Assembly: GCA_910578425.1 (NCBI GenBank)
Contig: CAJTQX010000029.1
Coordinates: forward strand, 1 to 28,529
Source: an uncultured Anaerotignum sp.
Lineage (GTDB): Bacteria; Bacillota; Clostridia; Lachnospirales; Anaerotignaceae
Direction: 5' to 3'
DNA length: 28,529 nt
The position numbers were made by a program, and so were the translations under genes. Each line of letters opens with the position of its first letter. The first letter of the stretch is position 1. The notes under the pieces were generated by a model. It ran no database searches. It was not told the DNA's origin and saw nothing but the letters and a program-made list of their open reading frames with translations. Below, in pieces: positions 16,601 to 23,283 of this stretch.

Positions 16601-18948
16601 TTCTGGAATCTGATACGACAATCAGCTTTGAACTGTACTACAGGGAATTTGGCTCTACGGCGAATTTCCAGCCGCTGGCGATTTCAGGGCTCTGTGATTT
16701 GAGCGGCAACAACATGAATACGGCATATGTGCCCAGAATCGTAGTATCTCCAAACCAGAAAAAGGGCGCGATCTCTCTGCACTATATCATTGACAGACAG
16801 ATCGAGGGCAACGAGAATTTCCACTATGAGAAATTCAGCACGCTGAAACCCGGCGAATATGGTATCCGCGTTACATCTATCGGCAGCGATTCCGGCAGGG
16901 GCGGCTGGAATAAGACGGTCAATATGGCTGTCCGGTGCGTAGTAGGTTCCAGAACAAACCTGAACGCAATCGCCCCGAACCCGATTCCCGGCGTGGTTGA
17001 CCCTGCGGTGGAGTCAGGGAATGTTTCGCTGGTGAACTACCCGCTGACATTCAACCTGATGCTTCCGTTTACGGATACCATCGTACCGAAATTCGTAGAC
17101 CCGTACCCGCTGCTGTATGCGCCGGAAGAAGATGAAGGCTTAGAAGAAGCACTGATCGCGGATACGCTGATACGCCCGCAGGTCGTAGCAGACAGGCCCG
17201 CGACGATGTATTACCTGATCGCGCCAGTCAACGGGGATATGAACGGGCAGAATACGGTCGACCCGGCTTTGCAGGAAGTTACGAAAAGCATGGAAATCAA
17301 GCCCGGGGCTGGACAGGTACAGGTCGTGACATTTGAACAGGATAACCTGGACGACTGCCTTGGCTTTGCGATGCTGAGCGGAGACAAGGTGCCTACTGGC
17401 GGCATCTATGGCACATGGGATATCAAGAATACCACGATGCACCAGTATCCGATTGAAGGGCTGGAGCCGGAAAAGGTATATGATATATTCATGGTACTGA
17501 AGGGCACGCCCGCAGAGCCTTCCCATGTATGGCACAGAAGGTTTAAGACAACGAAAATCAAGCCGCCTGTACTGCAAAGGATACAGGTAAACCCGATTGT
17601 TGTCCCGGGGACGCAGGAGGACGCCGCACAGGTAACAATCTGGTCGGATAAATACTCCAATATCTGGTGGGCAATTTATCCGGAAGATGCGGTAAAAGAT
17701 TATCTGGATGATGATGGGACATCTATCAAGCCGGATGATGTGCAGACGGTAATAAGCATGATTCGTGACAGCTTCGGTGAAGCCAGCCAGATGGGCGCGC
17801 TGGACCATGGTGAGGAGATTGCAAACGAAAGTGCAGGGACATATGTTACAAAGACATTCCAGACGAAGAACGGCACTGGTAACTACCGCGTGCTCGCCAT
17901 CGCACAGTCTTTGATCACAGGCAACCCGCCGCTTGAAGTGGGCGACCTTTCCGAGATATTGGTTTCCAGCAGGTTCTCCAGGCTGGATATCATACCGCCT
18001 GATCTGCTGGGCGACCGCTTTACAGTAGAAAATAAAGTTGTAAATATCATGTTCGACAAAGCGCTTTACTTTTGGGGTGGCGACAATGGTTCCGCGAAAA
18101 AAGTGACCCCGGAAACGGCAAAAACAGATATAACCGTTATCAACCCGGCCGGGGCGAAAGTGACGAATGGTTATGTAGACGCAAATGGGGCGGTAACGAT
18201 ACTTGGCATTACATTGCAGACTGAGCCTAAGCATGGGGAAACGCTCCAGATATTCGCAATGAATTATCTCTCCAACGCGAATAACAATCCTATGACGAAG
18301 CATATCCAGCTGACTTATGTGGACGGTTGGATCGGGCCTGACGGGAACGCATTTACCGGGTATGTATTGAATTTTGCGGATTACTCGGCTCCGCCTCCGC
18401 CGGAAACGCCTGACACGCCGGATAAGCCGGATGCCGGAAGGACACTGTTCAGCAACCGCGCGCAGCAGACTGTCCAGACCTTTGGGATGGCGATGAACCC
18501 GCCGAAGGTGACAACGGGCATCAGCGCGGTAAGCGCGATTAACCGCGGCGGCGACTATTCCGGCCTTGTGACGATTTCGTTCAGCGGAAAGGTATTTTAC
18601 AGAGATGTTGACGGTTCATTTAAGCCGATTTCTGACGTGAAAACACTGATGGACGGATTGCAGATGTACGGCAGCGGCCAGATTACGGGCGCGACAGAAT
18701 CCTCATTCACTGCTTACAGCAATCTGCCCGATGGCACAACAGCCAGCGGGAAAACGCTCAGCACAGCCAAACTGAGGTTCAGCAATGTGCAGGAGGGCGA
18801 CAGGCTGGTCTGCACAATGACGCTTTATGATACGAACGGAAAAGCTCTGAACGGCTTCACGCTGGATTTCGTTGATATGGAAAGCCGCGCGGGCGCGAAC
18901 ATGGGATTTTCTCAGGCCAGACAGCAATCCCGTTGGGAATTGCAGTAA
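13657..18948 (+). CDS. giant SLH-domain surface protein with Ig/FN3-like repeats
   Basis: 1763 residues. The ATG overlaps the PilZ stop by four bases. Signal peptide 1-36 (LAAMGLALAVGLGSLGMG, cleaved near ALA). Three SLH domains occupy about 38-207, with VTRAEF, INREEA and ISRAEA in the positions that bind pyruvylated cell-wall polymer. Residues about 215-450 show many short strands with SNVTVLGEVIVCGGG and TFENCTINRLTADG, suggesting a beta-solenoid. From about 455 there are FN3/Ig-like modules, each ending like LYAVLKDDHENVSDI or CYMALADAAGNVSTI, and a Big_5-like domain near 790-930 (HIVFSEEV, DTSGNAM). The rest is further beta-rich repeats without a known ending. It should sit on the cell surface as adhesin or scaffold. 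No catalytic motif was seen. Confidence 0.9.
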   Translation: MKEKHSLGKRLAAMGLALAVGLGSLGMGVGRTTALAASDAPAWASNAMDKMSELGVIRGDVDGQMHANRAVTRAEFISMLNRAFNYTNHSGGDLPFEDMTGEEWYADNIRVAYEQGYFSGISETAAGATKAINREEATSLLCRNLKIDTKELLLDQFTDGRNISRWARPTVGAAVDKGYMSGYNDGSFRPQRNISRAEAAVVLSNSLGTMLTQPGDYTFGTLNGNVTVSSSDVVLYDTVIAGDLYITEGVGTGFVGFSNVTVLGEVIVCGGGEGNWGGNSVTFENCTINRLTADGPADRPLALNAIGTTAVNSTNVKSNAYLENDPDTEIGFANVVMEAEPDEELHLSGYFNVVEVKGPQNGLTLGKGRIGNLVVDEDAVDSVVVLDRDTNVDNMRIDSASTVNGRGEVEKVYITTTDVTVEMLPNEIEIRPGVVTNINGKEMGSLEGAESSDEPQILSGYPKTDELAQNTTKMMFSTNKPGTIYWGLSYKEIDAPTEDQLLKPATVAQFKQKGSISVAESRKEDIISIGGLETDVQYTLYAVLKDDHENVSDISKVTFRTPNNTVPGFVAGYPKAVGRTSESLDILAMTTKDAAVYWVVMPQGAVAPTVRQMRNEEYEGDIAHGHRNNCKKNAEYSFTVNDLEELVIYDIYVMTTDGINDSAVVKLTGTTKDTTPPEFTATTPRQDKVQDTTVDVKVGTTENATLYYVVCERGTDWPVPIPPAVEPPDLDSDEAKEAILTANNAMISGRANVRVDQEATVQIRGLQPETSYDCYMALADAAGNVSTIKKIVIKTRDVIPPTAKMYFPDDIEGRPQVENEIHIVFSEEVWNRLTNAPMVPDTADTEEKVSLKNLFVLYDRTNGKADETVRIDFTKVRIEEGEKAATIVVFPPEAFINQDGGRGLTSGSRYQFELSNIVDTSGNAMKQKTLLEEFQTTPPLVQLTRTENEESVDKTKIDYLDATFTIEPQSNKTADSVLYDMILESDTTISFELYYREFGSTANFQPLAISGLCDLSGNNMNTAYVPRIVVSPNQKKGAISLHYIIDRQIEGNENFHYEKFSTLKPGEYGIRVTSIGSDSGRGGWNKTVNMAVRCVVGSRTNLNAIAPNPIPGVVDPAVESGNVSLVNYPLTFNLMLPFTDTIVPKFVDPYPLLYAPEEDEGLEEALIADTLIRPQVVADRPATMYYLIAPVNGDMNGQNTVDPALQEVTKSMEIKPGAGQVQVVTFEQDNLDDCLGFAMLSGDKVPTGGIYGTWDIKNTTMHQYPIEGLEPEKVYDIFMVLKGTPAEPSHVWHRRFKTTKIKPPVLQRIQVNPIVVPGTQEDAAQVTIWSDKYSNIWWAIYPEDAVKDYLDDDGTSIKPDDVQTVISMIRDSFGEASQMGALDHGEEIANESAGTYVTKTFQTKNGTGNYRVLAIAQSLITGNPPLEVGDLSEILVSSRFSRLDIIPPDLLGDRFTVENKVVNIMFDKALYFWGGDNGSAKKVTPETAKTDITVINPAGAKVTNGYVDANGAVTILGITLQTEPKHGETLQIFAMNYLSNANNNPMTKHIQLTYVDGWIGPDGNAFTGYVLNFADYSAPPPPETPDTPDKPDAGRTLFSNRAQQTVQTFGMAMNPPKVTTGISAVSAINRGGDYSGLVTISFSGKVFYRDVDGSFKPISDVKTLMDGLQMYGSGQITGATESSFTAYSNLPDGTTASGKTLSTAKLRFSNVQEGDRLVCTMTLYDTNGKALNGFTLDFVDMESRAGANMGFSQARQQSRWELQ

Positions 18949-18975
18949 TGACGGCAAAACGTTGACAGAAACATG

Positions 18976-19008
18976 GAAACCCTGCTTCAGAAACGGACGC
19001 AGGGTTTC
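18976..19008 (+). other. 10-bp hairpin between SLH gene and next gene
   Basis: GAAACCCTGC (18976-18985) pairs perfectly with GCAGGGTTTC (18999-19008). There is no T run after it, so it is more likely an mRNA-processing or partial-termination structure than a full terminator. Confidence 0.55.
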
Positions 19009-19051
19009 TGTGCAGTCAAATTTCAAAGAATAGAAGAGGGCGGTAAGTAGA

Positions 19052-20224
19052 ATGGCTAAAAAGGAAAAACCAAAAAAGGAAAAAAAGAAAAAGCAAAAAA
19101 ATGAGCAGGCGGAAGGCGAAATAAAGAAGGGCGGGAAAAAGAAGCTGCTCCTGCTGGTGCCTGTGCTGGTTGGCGTGGGCGCAGGCGTATTTTTCTTTCT
19201 GCGCAGTGGCGGCGGGCTGCCTTTTTTGGGCGGCAAGGATAAACCCGTAGAGGTTTACGCGGTTGAGGACGAAATGGTGGCATCTGTTACGGCGGCTTTG
19301 GAGGAATGCGGCGAGCAGACGCTGATGTCCATTACAACGAACATCGCGCCGCCGGACGCGGAGCCTGCGGAAGGCGAAGAAAACGGCGAGGGCGAGGAAG
19401 AGGAAAAGAAGGAAAAGGAAGAAGAAAAAGAGGAAGACGAGGAAAAAGACGATAAAAAGAAAGATAAGGACGCGCCCAACCGCGGCGAAGCGCAGTATAT
19501 TGACGAAGGCGAGGGCGGCGATGGTTCCCGCTGGACATATTACTACTACAAAATTGGCGAAACCACTGTAGCAGATCTGAATGCTTATACGGAATTTCTG
19601 AATGAGGAAGGCTTTGAACTGATAAGCGGCGGCGGAATGGACGAGGAAACTTCCGCGCTGGGCAAATACCAGAAGGAAGCGGAAACAGAGGAGGATCACA
19701 TTTTCTCGATTGAAATGGAATATCCTCTTGCGGGCGATGCGGCAACGGGCCAGTACGTTATAAAGGCGCGGATGGAGAAAAAGCCGGAAGTTATTGTTGA
19801 GAATGTGCAGACCATGAGCAGAGATGACGCGCTGCGCTACATGGCAGGGCTGGATTATACGAAGCTGGGGCTGCAATATCCGCTCAGCGAATATAACATG
19901 ACGCTGGATATGGGCAGAACGTACATAGACGGAAAGGACTGCTACGGCATCAATATCTACACCAAAGGCAATCAGGGAAATGGCGGGAATTTTGTGAAGA
20001 AATTCTATCTTTCTCTGGCAGACAAGAAGATTTACGAATATCTGGACAATGATATTTTTGATTTGCAGAGCGTCAGCAGTATGTATCCGCAGTTTGAGCA
20101 GAACAGCACAATGCCCGCCGGACAGGGCGGCACAGCCGGACAAAGCGCGGCCGGACAGGGCGGCAATGGCGGCGCGCCTTCGGGCGTTGGCGTGCATGAC
20201 TGGGAATTTGGACCGATGGAGTAA
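19052..20224 (+). CDS. unrecognised single-pass membrane protein with acidic stalk
   Basis: 390 residues; I do not recognise the family. Residues 1-31 are extremely lysine-rich, followed by one transmembrane helix (32-50, LLLLVPVLVGVGAGVFFFL) and few positive charges after it, so the bulk should be outside. Residues about 103-146 are a Glu/Lys/Asp run, probably a rigid single helix or charged stalk. Residues about 150-350 form a compact alpha/beta domain with WTYYYYKIGE and a C-terminal Gly/Gln/Ala-rich tail follows. The ribosome site (AAGAGGG) is moderate. Only 103 bases separate it from the SLH gene, so a shared transcript and a joint envelope role are likely but unproven. Confidence 0.75.
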   Translation: MAKKEKPKKEKKKKQKNEQAEGEIKKGGKKKLLLLVPVLVGVGAGVFFFLRSGGGLPFLGGKDKPVEVYAVEDEMVASVTAALEECGEQTLMSITTNIAPPDAEPAEGEENGEGEEEEKKEKEEEKEEDEEKDDKKKDKDAPNRGEAQYIDEGEGGDGSRWTYYYYKIGETTVADLNAYTEFLNEEGFELISGGGMDEETSALGKYQKEAETEEDHIFSIEMEYPLAGDAATGQYVIKARMEKKPEVIVENVQTMSRDDALRYMAGLDYTKLGLQYPLSEYNMTLDMGRTYIDGKDCYGINIYTKGNQGNGGNFVKKFYLSLADKKIYEYLDNDIFDLQSVSSMYPQFEQNSTMPAGQGGTAGQSAAGQGGNGGAPSGVGVHDWEFGPME

Positions 20225-20297
20225 AATGAGATTCTATTAAGCGTTGGCTGCTCACGCAGGAGGCTTTGCTTCCTGCAACGGCCGGTTCGCAAATAAC

Positions 20298-20335
20298 AGG
20301 GCATGGGGACGTATCTCCATGCCCTTAATGTTTTT
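20298..20335 (+). terminator. intrinsic terminator after the acidic-stalk protein gene
   Basis: AGGGCATGGGGA (20298-20309) pairs with TCTCCATGCCCT (20314-20325), 12 bp with one G-U, loop CGTA, then TAATGTTTTT. It ends the PilZ-SLH-stalk transcript. Its tail overlaps the -35 of the next promoter. Confidence 0.85.
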
Positions 20336-20351
20336 CGGTTTCAGCCGATAT
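20325..20351 (+). promoter_or_regulatory. sigma-D promoter of the FliD-like gene
   Basis: TTAA (20325-20328), 15 bases, GCCGATAT (20344-20351): the -10 is a perfect sigma-D match and the -35 differs by one base. A sigma-A-like TATAAT (20353-20358) follows. Start would be near 20359. Confidence 0.75.
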
Positions 20352-20360
20352 GTATAATAT

Positions 20361-20429
20361 AGGGCGCAGATGGGGGCGCCACCGTCCGCCGCCCTGTTTT
20401 TTGGAATGCGTCCCGCACGCAGGGCGGCG
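20361..20429 (+). promoter_or_regulatory. leader with mutually exclusive hairpins before the FliD-like gene
   Basis: AGGGCG (20361-20366) can pair with CGCCCT (20390-20395), followed by six T (20397-20402), a terminator-like form. The same 3' arm, CGCCGCCCTG (20387-20396), is a perfect 10-bp complement of CAGGGCGGCG (20420-20429) downstream. The two folds exclude each other. No known riboswitch family was recognised. Confidence 0.45.
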
Positions 20430-20463
20430 CGGGAACAGGCTTTCAAGAAAGGAGCTGATATTT

Positions 20464-21756
20464 ATGGCAGTAAACGGAATCGGATATGGTTACTATGGCA
20501 ATTCTTACGGCATCAATAACATATCTGCGCTTTACAGGAAACAGCTGCAAAACGCGGCACGTGTAAACCGTTCCTCTGCTGTGAGCCGCTCCAATGTGAC
20601 CCGTTATCTGGATAAGAGCAGCAGTAATTTTCTGAAAACATACAACAGCAGCATGTCCTCCCTGATGACGAACGCGAATAACCTGCGCGCGGGCAACGCG
20701 GCAGGGGTCTGGAACAAGACCGCGGTTTCGTCCTCGGAGCCTTCTGTGCTGGATATTAAGCAGAATTACCGCATGAATTCACCGGATACCTATGAGGTAA
20801 ATGTAAAACAGCTTGCCACAGGGCAGACAAATGTTTCCAACGGCATGACAGCAAAAGACTTTGCTGCATCTGACGCCGCTTTTTCCATTTCAGGGCCGAA
20901 TGGGTCTTTCACCGTTGACGTGAAGGCTTTGGACGCGAACGGAAGTGCGAAAACGAACGGGCAGATGCTGACGGAAATAGCCGATGTTGTGAATAAAAGC
21001 GGCATTGGAGTTAAGGCATCCATTTCCACAAAAGATGGTGTTTCTGAAATTTCCTTTGCTTCGGAAAAAACGGGCAAAGACAACGCTTTCAAGATCGAAG
21101 GGGATTTCGCAAAAGAAAACGGATTTGACAAGGTTTCCGAACAGGCAGCCAACGCGGAATATACCGTAGCGAAAAACGGTCAGGCAGAAAGAACGTATTC
21201 TTCAGCGGAGAACAAGGTCGATCTGGATTACGGCAGGATGAGCGCGACGCTCAAGACCGCCGGAAAATCCACGGTTTCGGTCGGCGCGGACAGAGATGGT
21301 ATTGTTTCTTCCACAAAGAACCTCGTGAAGCAGTACAACGATACGCTGAACATGCTGCATGAAAATGCGGACAGGGGCTTTGGTGTGCAGAGACAGCTCG
21401 ACAATATGCTGAATACGCCAATCTCCGAAAAATCCATGAACCAGCTGGGTATTTCCAAGGATAAGGACGGCTACCTCAAAATCGATGAGGATAAGCTGCG
21501 CGACAGCCTGAAAACGAATCCCCAGCAGACGAAAGAACTGCTCGGCGGCTCTTTCAGCTTTGCGCAGGGGCTTTTCGATGATGGCAGACAGGGGCTTTCG
21601 CAGTCCGGCGCGTCGCTCATTCAGAACGATATGCAGACGGCACAGCAGAACAGCTTCAACAATATGTTCAACCTGATGGGGATGTACAGCCGTTCCGGCG
21701 CGTACACCATGTCAAATTTCTTTACGCTCGGCAATTATATCAATATGCTCGTGTAA
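20464..21756 (+). CDS. non-canonical FliD-like flagellar cap/hook-associated protein
   Basis: 430 residues. The start at 20464 is set by AAAGGAG 9 bases upstream. Evidence for FliD kinship: YEVNVKQLATGQ near residues 115-126, as in the FliD N-terminal half, and LGISKDKDGYLKID (328-341) followed by KLRDSLKTNPQQTKELL, the standard FliD C-terminal signature. It differs in its start: instead of ISGLD it has a Gly/Tyr/Asn-rich opening (GYGYYGNSYG) and a Ser/Asn-rich helix. The chain ends NYINMLV. It is shorter than most FliD proteins and stands alone, without fliS. A filament cap, or a motility-linked surface protein derived from FliD, are both possible. The sigma-D promoter supports a late-motility role. 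Confidence 0.7.
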   Translation: MAVNGIGYGYYGNSYGINNISALYRKQLQNAARVNRSSAVSRSNVTRYLDKSSSNFLKTYNSSMSSLMTNANNLRAGNAAGVWNKTAVSSSEPSVLDIKQNYRMNSPDTYEVNVKQLATGQTNVSNGMTAKDFAASDAAFSISGPNGSFTVDVKALDANGSAKTNGQMLTEIADVVNKSGIGVKASISTKDGVSEISFASEKTGKDNAFKIEGDFAKENGFDKVSEQAANAEYTVAKNGQAERTYSSAENKVDLDYGRMSATLKTAGKSTVSVGADRDGIVSSTKNLVKQYNDTLNMLHENADRGFGVQRQLDNMLNTPISEKSMNQLGISKDKDGYLKIDEDKLRDSLKTNPQQTKELLGGSFSFAQGLFDDGRQGLSQSGASLIQNDMQTAQQNSFNNMFNLMGMYSRSGAYTMSNFFTLGNYINMLV

Positions 21757-21781
21757 GCGGCATACAGATGTGATACGCCAC

Positions 21782-21806
21782 GGGGGACGGCGCCGTTCCC
21801 CATTTT
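21782..21806 (+). terminator. hairpin terminator after the FliD-like gene
   Basis: GGGGGACGG (21782-21790) pairs with CCGTTCCCC (21793-21801), one G-U, followed by ATTTT. An outer GCCAC/GTGGC pair (about 21776 and 21812) can extend it. Confidence 0.7.
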
Positions 21807-21830
21807 CCGTATGTGGCAGGATTGTATAAT

Positions 21831-21926
21831 ATGATGCATAAATGCATAGCGTTTTGTATGCGGAAGGAATGCAGACAGAGGAAGAAGTCATATATGACTT
21901 CAAATAAATTTAGTTATAGTAAATAA
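21831..21926 (+). CDS. candidate 31-residue basic, cysteine-containing peptide
   Basis: Starting at ATG 21831, a short frame encodes MMHKCIAFCMRKECRQRKKS and 11 more residues, ending TAA at 21924-21926, two bases before a strong terminator. AGGA lies 9 bases before the ATG. A TATAAT at 21825-21830 overlaps this site; if that is the promoter the message would start inside the frame, and the frame would be wrong or begin at the ATG at 21858. Three cysteines and ten Lys/Arg are unusual for random sequence. The gap lies between two terminators, so something transcribed here is plausible, but translation is a guess. Confidence 0.25.
   Translation: MMHKCIAFCMRKECRQRKKSYMTSNKFSYSK
21884..21901. repeat. 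18-bp perfect palindrome
   Basis: GAAGTCATATATGACTTC equals its own reverse complement over all 18 bases. It lies in the gap between the FliD-like gene and argC. It resembles a dimeric-repressor operator, but no known regulator motif was matched. Confidence 0.7.
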
Positions 21927-21927
21927 T

Positions 21928-21971
21928 GCCAGAAAAAGTTGCTGGGAATGTGACTTTTTGTGGCTTTTTTT
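21928..21971 (+). terminator. intrinsic terminator in the gap before argC
   Basis: GCCAGAAAAAGT (21928-21939) pairs with ACTTTTTGTGGC (21953-21964), one mismatch in 12, followed by seven T. No annotated gene ends just before it, apart from the candidate 31-residue frame, so a short unlisted transcript probably ends here. Confidence 0.75.
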
Positions 21972-22018
21972 GTGCTGCGGGAAAAAAATCGGGCATATGG
22001 CCGCGAATGTTCCAAAAT

Positions 22019-22032
22019 TGTATAAATATACA
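22019..22032 (+). promoter_or_regulatory. ARG box (ArgR/AhrC operator) upstream of argC
   Basis: TGTATAAATATACA is a dyad of two 6-bp arms (TGTATA, TATACA) around AA and fits the TGNATNNNNATNCA form of ArgR sites. It ends 8 bases before the argC -35 box. ArgR with arginine bound would repress the operon. A weaker A/T-rich match overlaps the core promoter. Confidence 0.65.
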
Positions 22033-22040
22033 TATTTTTA

Positions 22041-22068
22041 TTGACTTTATACGTAAAAAGAATATAAT
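22041..22068 (+). promoter_or_regulatory. sigma-A promoter of the arg operon
   Basis: TTGACT (22041-22046), 16 bp, TATAAT (22063-22068). Start near 22075, giving a leader of about 38 bases before argC. Confidence 0.8.
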
Positions 22069-22112
22069 GGAATCAATAAAGCAGTCAAATTGGATAAAGA
22101 AAGGGTTTGTCT

Positions 22113-23042
22113 ATGAAGCATACGGTTTATATTGACGGGCAGGCGGGCACAACAGGATTGCAGCTGCGGCACAAGCTGGAACGGCATGACGGGGTGGAGC
22201 TCCTGCTCATCAGCGAAGAAAAAAGGAAGGACGCGGCCGAACGGAAACGGCTGATGAACAGCGCGGAGGTGGTGTTTCTCTGTCTGCCGGATGACGCGGC
22301 TAAAGAAGCGGTGAAGCTGGTAGAGAACCCGAATACCTGCATCATTGACGCAAGTACGGCGCACCGCACACACCCTGACTGGGCGTATGGATTTCCGGAG
22401 CTTTCCGCGGCGCACAGGGAGAAAATTGCGCAGTCCAGGCGTATTGCGAATCCCGGCTGCCATGCGACAGGATTTATTGCGGCGGTTTACCCGCTGATTG
22501 CAATGGGGGTTATCGGGAAGGATTACCCGTTAACGGCGCACAGCCTGACGGGATACAGCGGCGGCGGAAAGGCGATGATTGCCGAGTATGAGGCAGCGGA
22601 GCGGCCGTTTACATTTGACAGCCCAAGGCAGTACGGGCTGGGGCAGCAGCACAAGCACCTGCCGGAGATGCAGCATGTAACAGGAATAGACGCGCCGCCG
22701 GTGTTCATGCCGATTGTCTGCGATTTTTACAGCGGCATGGCGACATGCGTGCCGTTGATTTCAGCGTTATTCCGGAAAAAAATCAGCAAAGCGGCGCTTT
22801 TGGGCATGCTTGCGGAGTATTACGATGGCGCGGGGCTGGTCGGTATCGGGCAGGGGGAAAGCGGCTTCCTTCCGGCAAACCCGCTGCGGGACAGCAACCG
22901 GCTGGAGCTTTACCTGGAGGGGAACGACGAGCGGATGACGCTGGTGAGCGTATTTGACAACCTCGGCAAGGGGGCATCCGGTGCGGCGGTGCAGAACATG
23001 AACATCGTGCTGGGGCTGGAGGAAACGACCGGACTGGTGTGA
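22113..23042 (+). CDS. argC: N-acetyl-gamma-glutamyl-phosphate reductase ArgC (short type)
   Basis: 309 residues. The ATG at 22113 has GAAAGGG 8 bases upstream and is preferred to an in-frame TTG two codons earlier. The N terminus carries the NADP-binding loop DGQAGTTG (8-15). The catalytic cysteine is C116 in ANPGCHATG. Length and sequence match the type-2, shorter ArgC class rather than the E. coli-like class of about 334 residues. It reduces N-acetylglutamyl phosphate to the semialdehyde, the third step to ornithine. First gene of the cluster, directly behind promoter and ARG box. Confidence 0.96.
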   Translation: MKHTVYIDGQAGTTGLQLRHKLERHDGVELLLISEEKRKDAAERKRLMNSAEVVFLCLPDDAAKEAVKLVENPNTCIIDASTAHRTHPDWAYGFPELSAAHREKIAQSRRIANPGCHATGFIAAVYPLIAMGVIGKDYPLTAHSLTGYSGGGKAMIAEYEAAERPFTFDSPRQYGLGQQHKHLPEMQHVTGIDAPPVFMPIVCDFYSGMATCVPLISALFRKKISKAALLGMLAEYYDGAGLVGIGQGESGFLPANPLRDSNRLELYLEGNDERMTLVSVFDNLGKGASGAAVQNMNIVLGLEETTGLV

Positions 23043-23270
23043 AAACTGAAAACCGCGGGGCGTTGCCCCACACCCCATAAGGGGGCTCAGCCCCCTTAAC
23101 CCTGATTTGCAAAAACTTCGTTTTTGCGGGGAAAAAGGGAAAAACACTAAAGAATGATAAGACACAAGGGAAAAGACCTCCGCAAAACGCAGTTTTGCGG
23201 CAATCCCGGGTCAAGGGGGCGTGTGCCCCCTTGCGGGAGTTTGAGGGCAGAGCCCTCAAGGTTCTAAAAA
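23043..23270. repeat. hairpin array between argC and argJ
   Basis: The gap has no gene but a chain of palindromes: GGGGC/GCCCC (23057-23069), AAGGGGGC/GCCCCCTT (23079-23097), GCAAAAAC/GTTTTTGC (23109-23127), CCGCAAAAC/GTTTTGCGG (23180-23200), AAGGGGGC/GCCCCCTT again (23213-23232) and TTGAGGGC/GCCCTCAA (23241-23259), all perfect. Modules recur in the next two arg gaps. None has a proper T tract, so read-through to argJ is expected. Confidence 0.9.
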
Positions 23271-23283
23271 GGAGGCTATATAA

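Noticed and set aside
15010..18303. Two long minus-strand frames (370 and 387 residues) under the SLH gene
   Set aside because: Antisense shadows of a clear, continuous 1763-residue protein with signal peptide and SLH domains.
18976..19008. c-di-GMP riboswitch suggested by GGACGCAGGG near a PilZ operon
   Set aside because: The conserved GEMM core and tetraloop are absent; it is a simple 10-bp hairpin.
21833..21846. GATGCATAAATGCAT as a second ARG box
   Set aside because: The dyad is shorter than the ArgR form (no 14-base TGNATNNNNATNCA fit) and lies about 180 bases from the argC promoter, upstream of a terminator.
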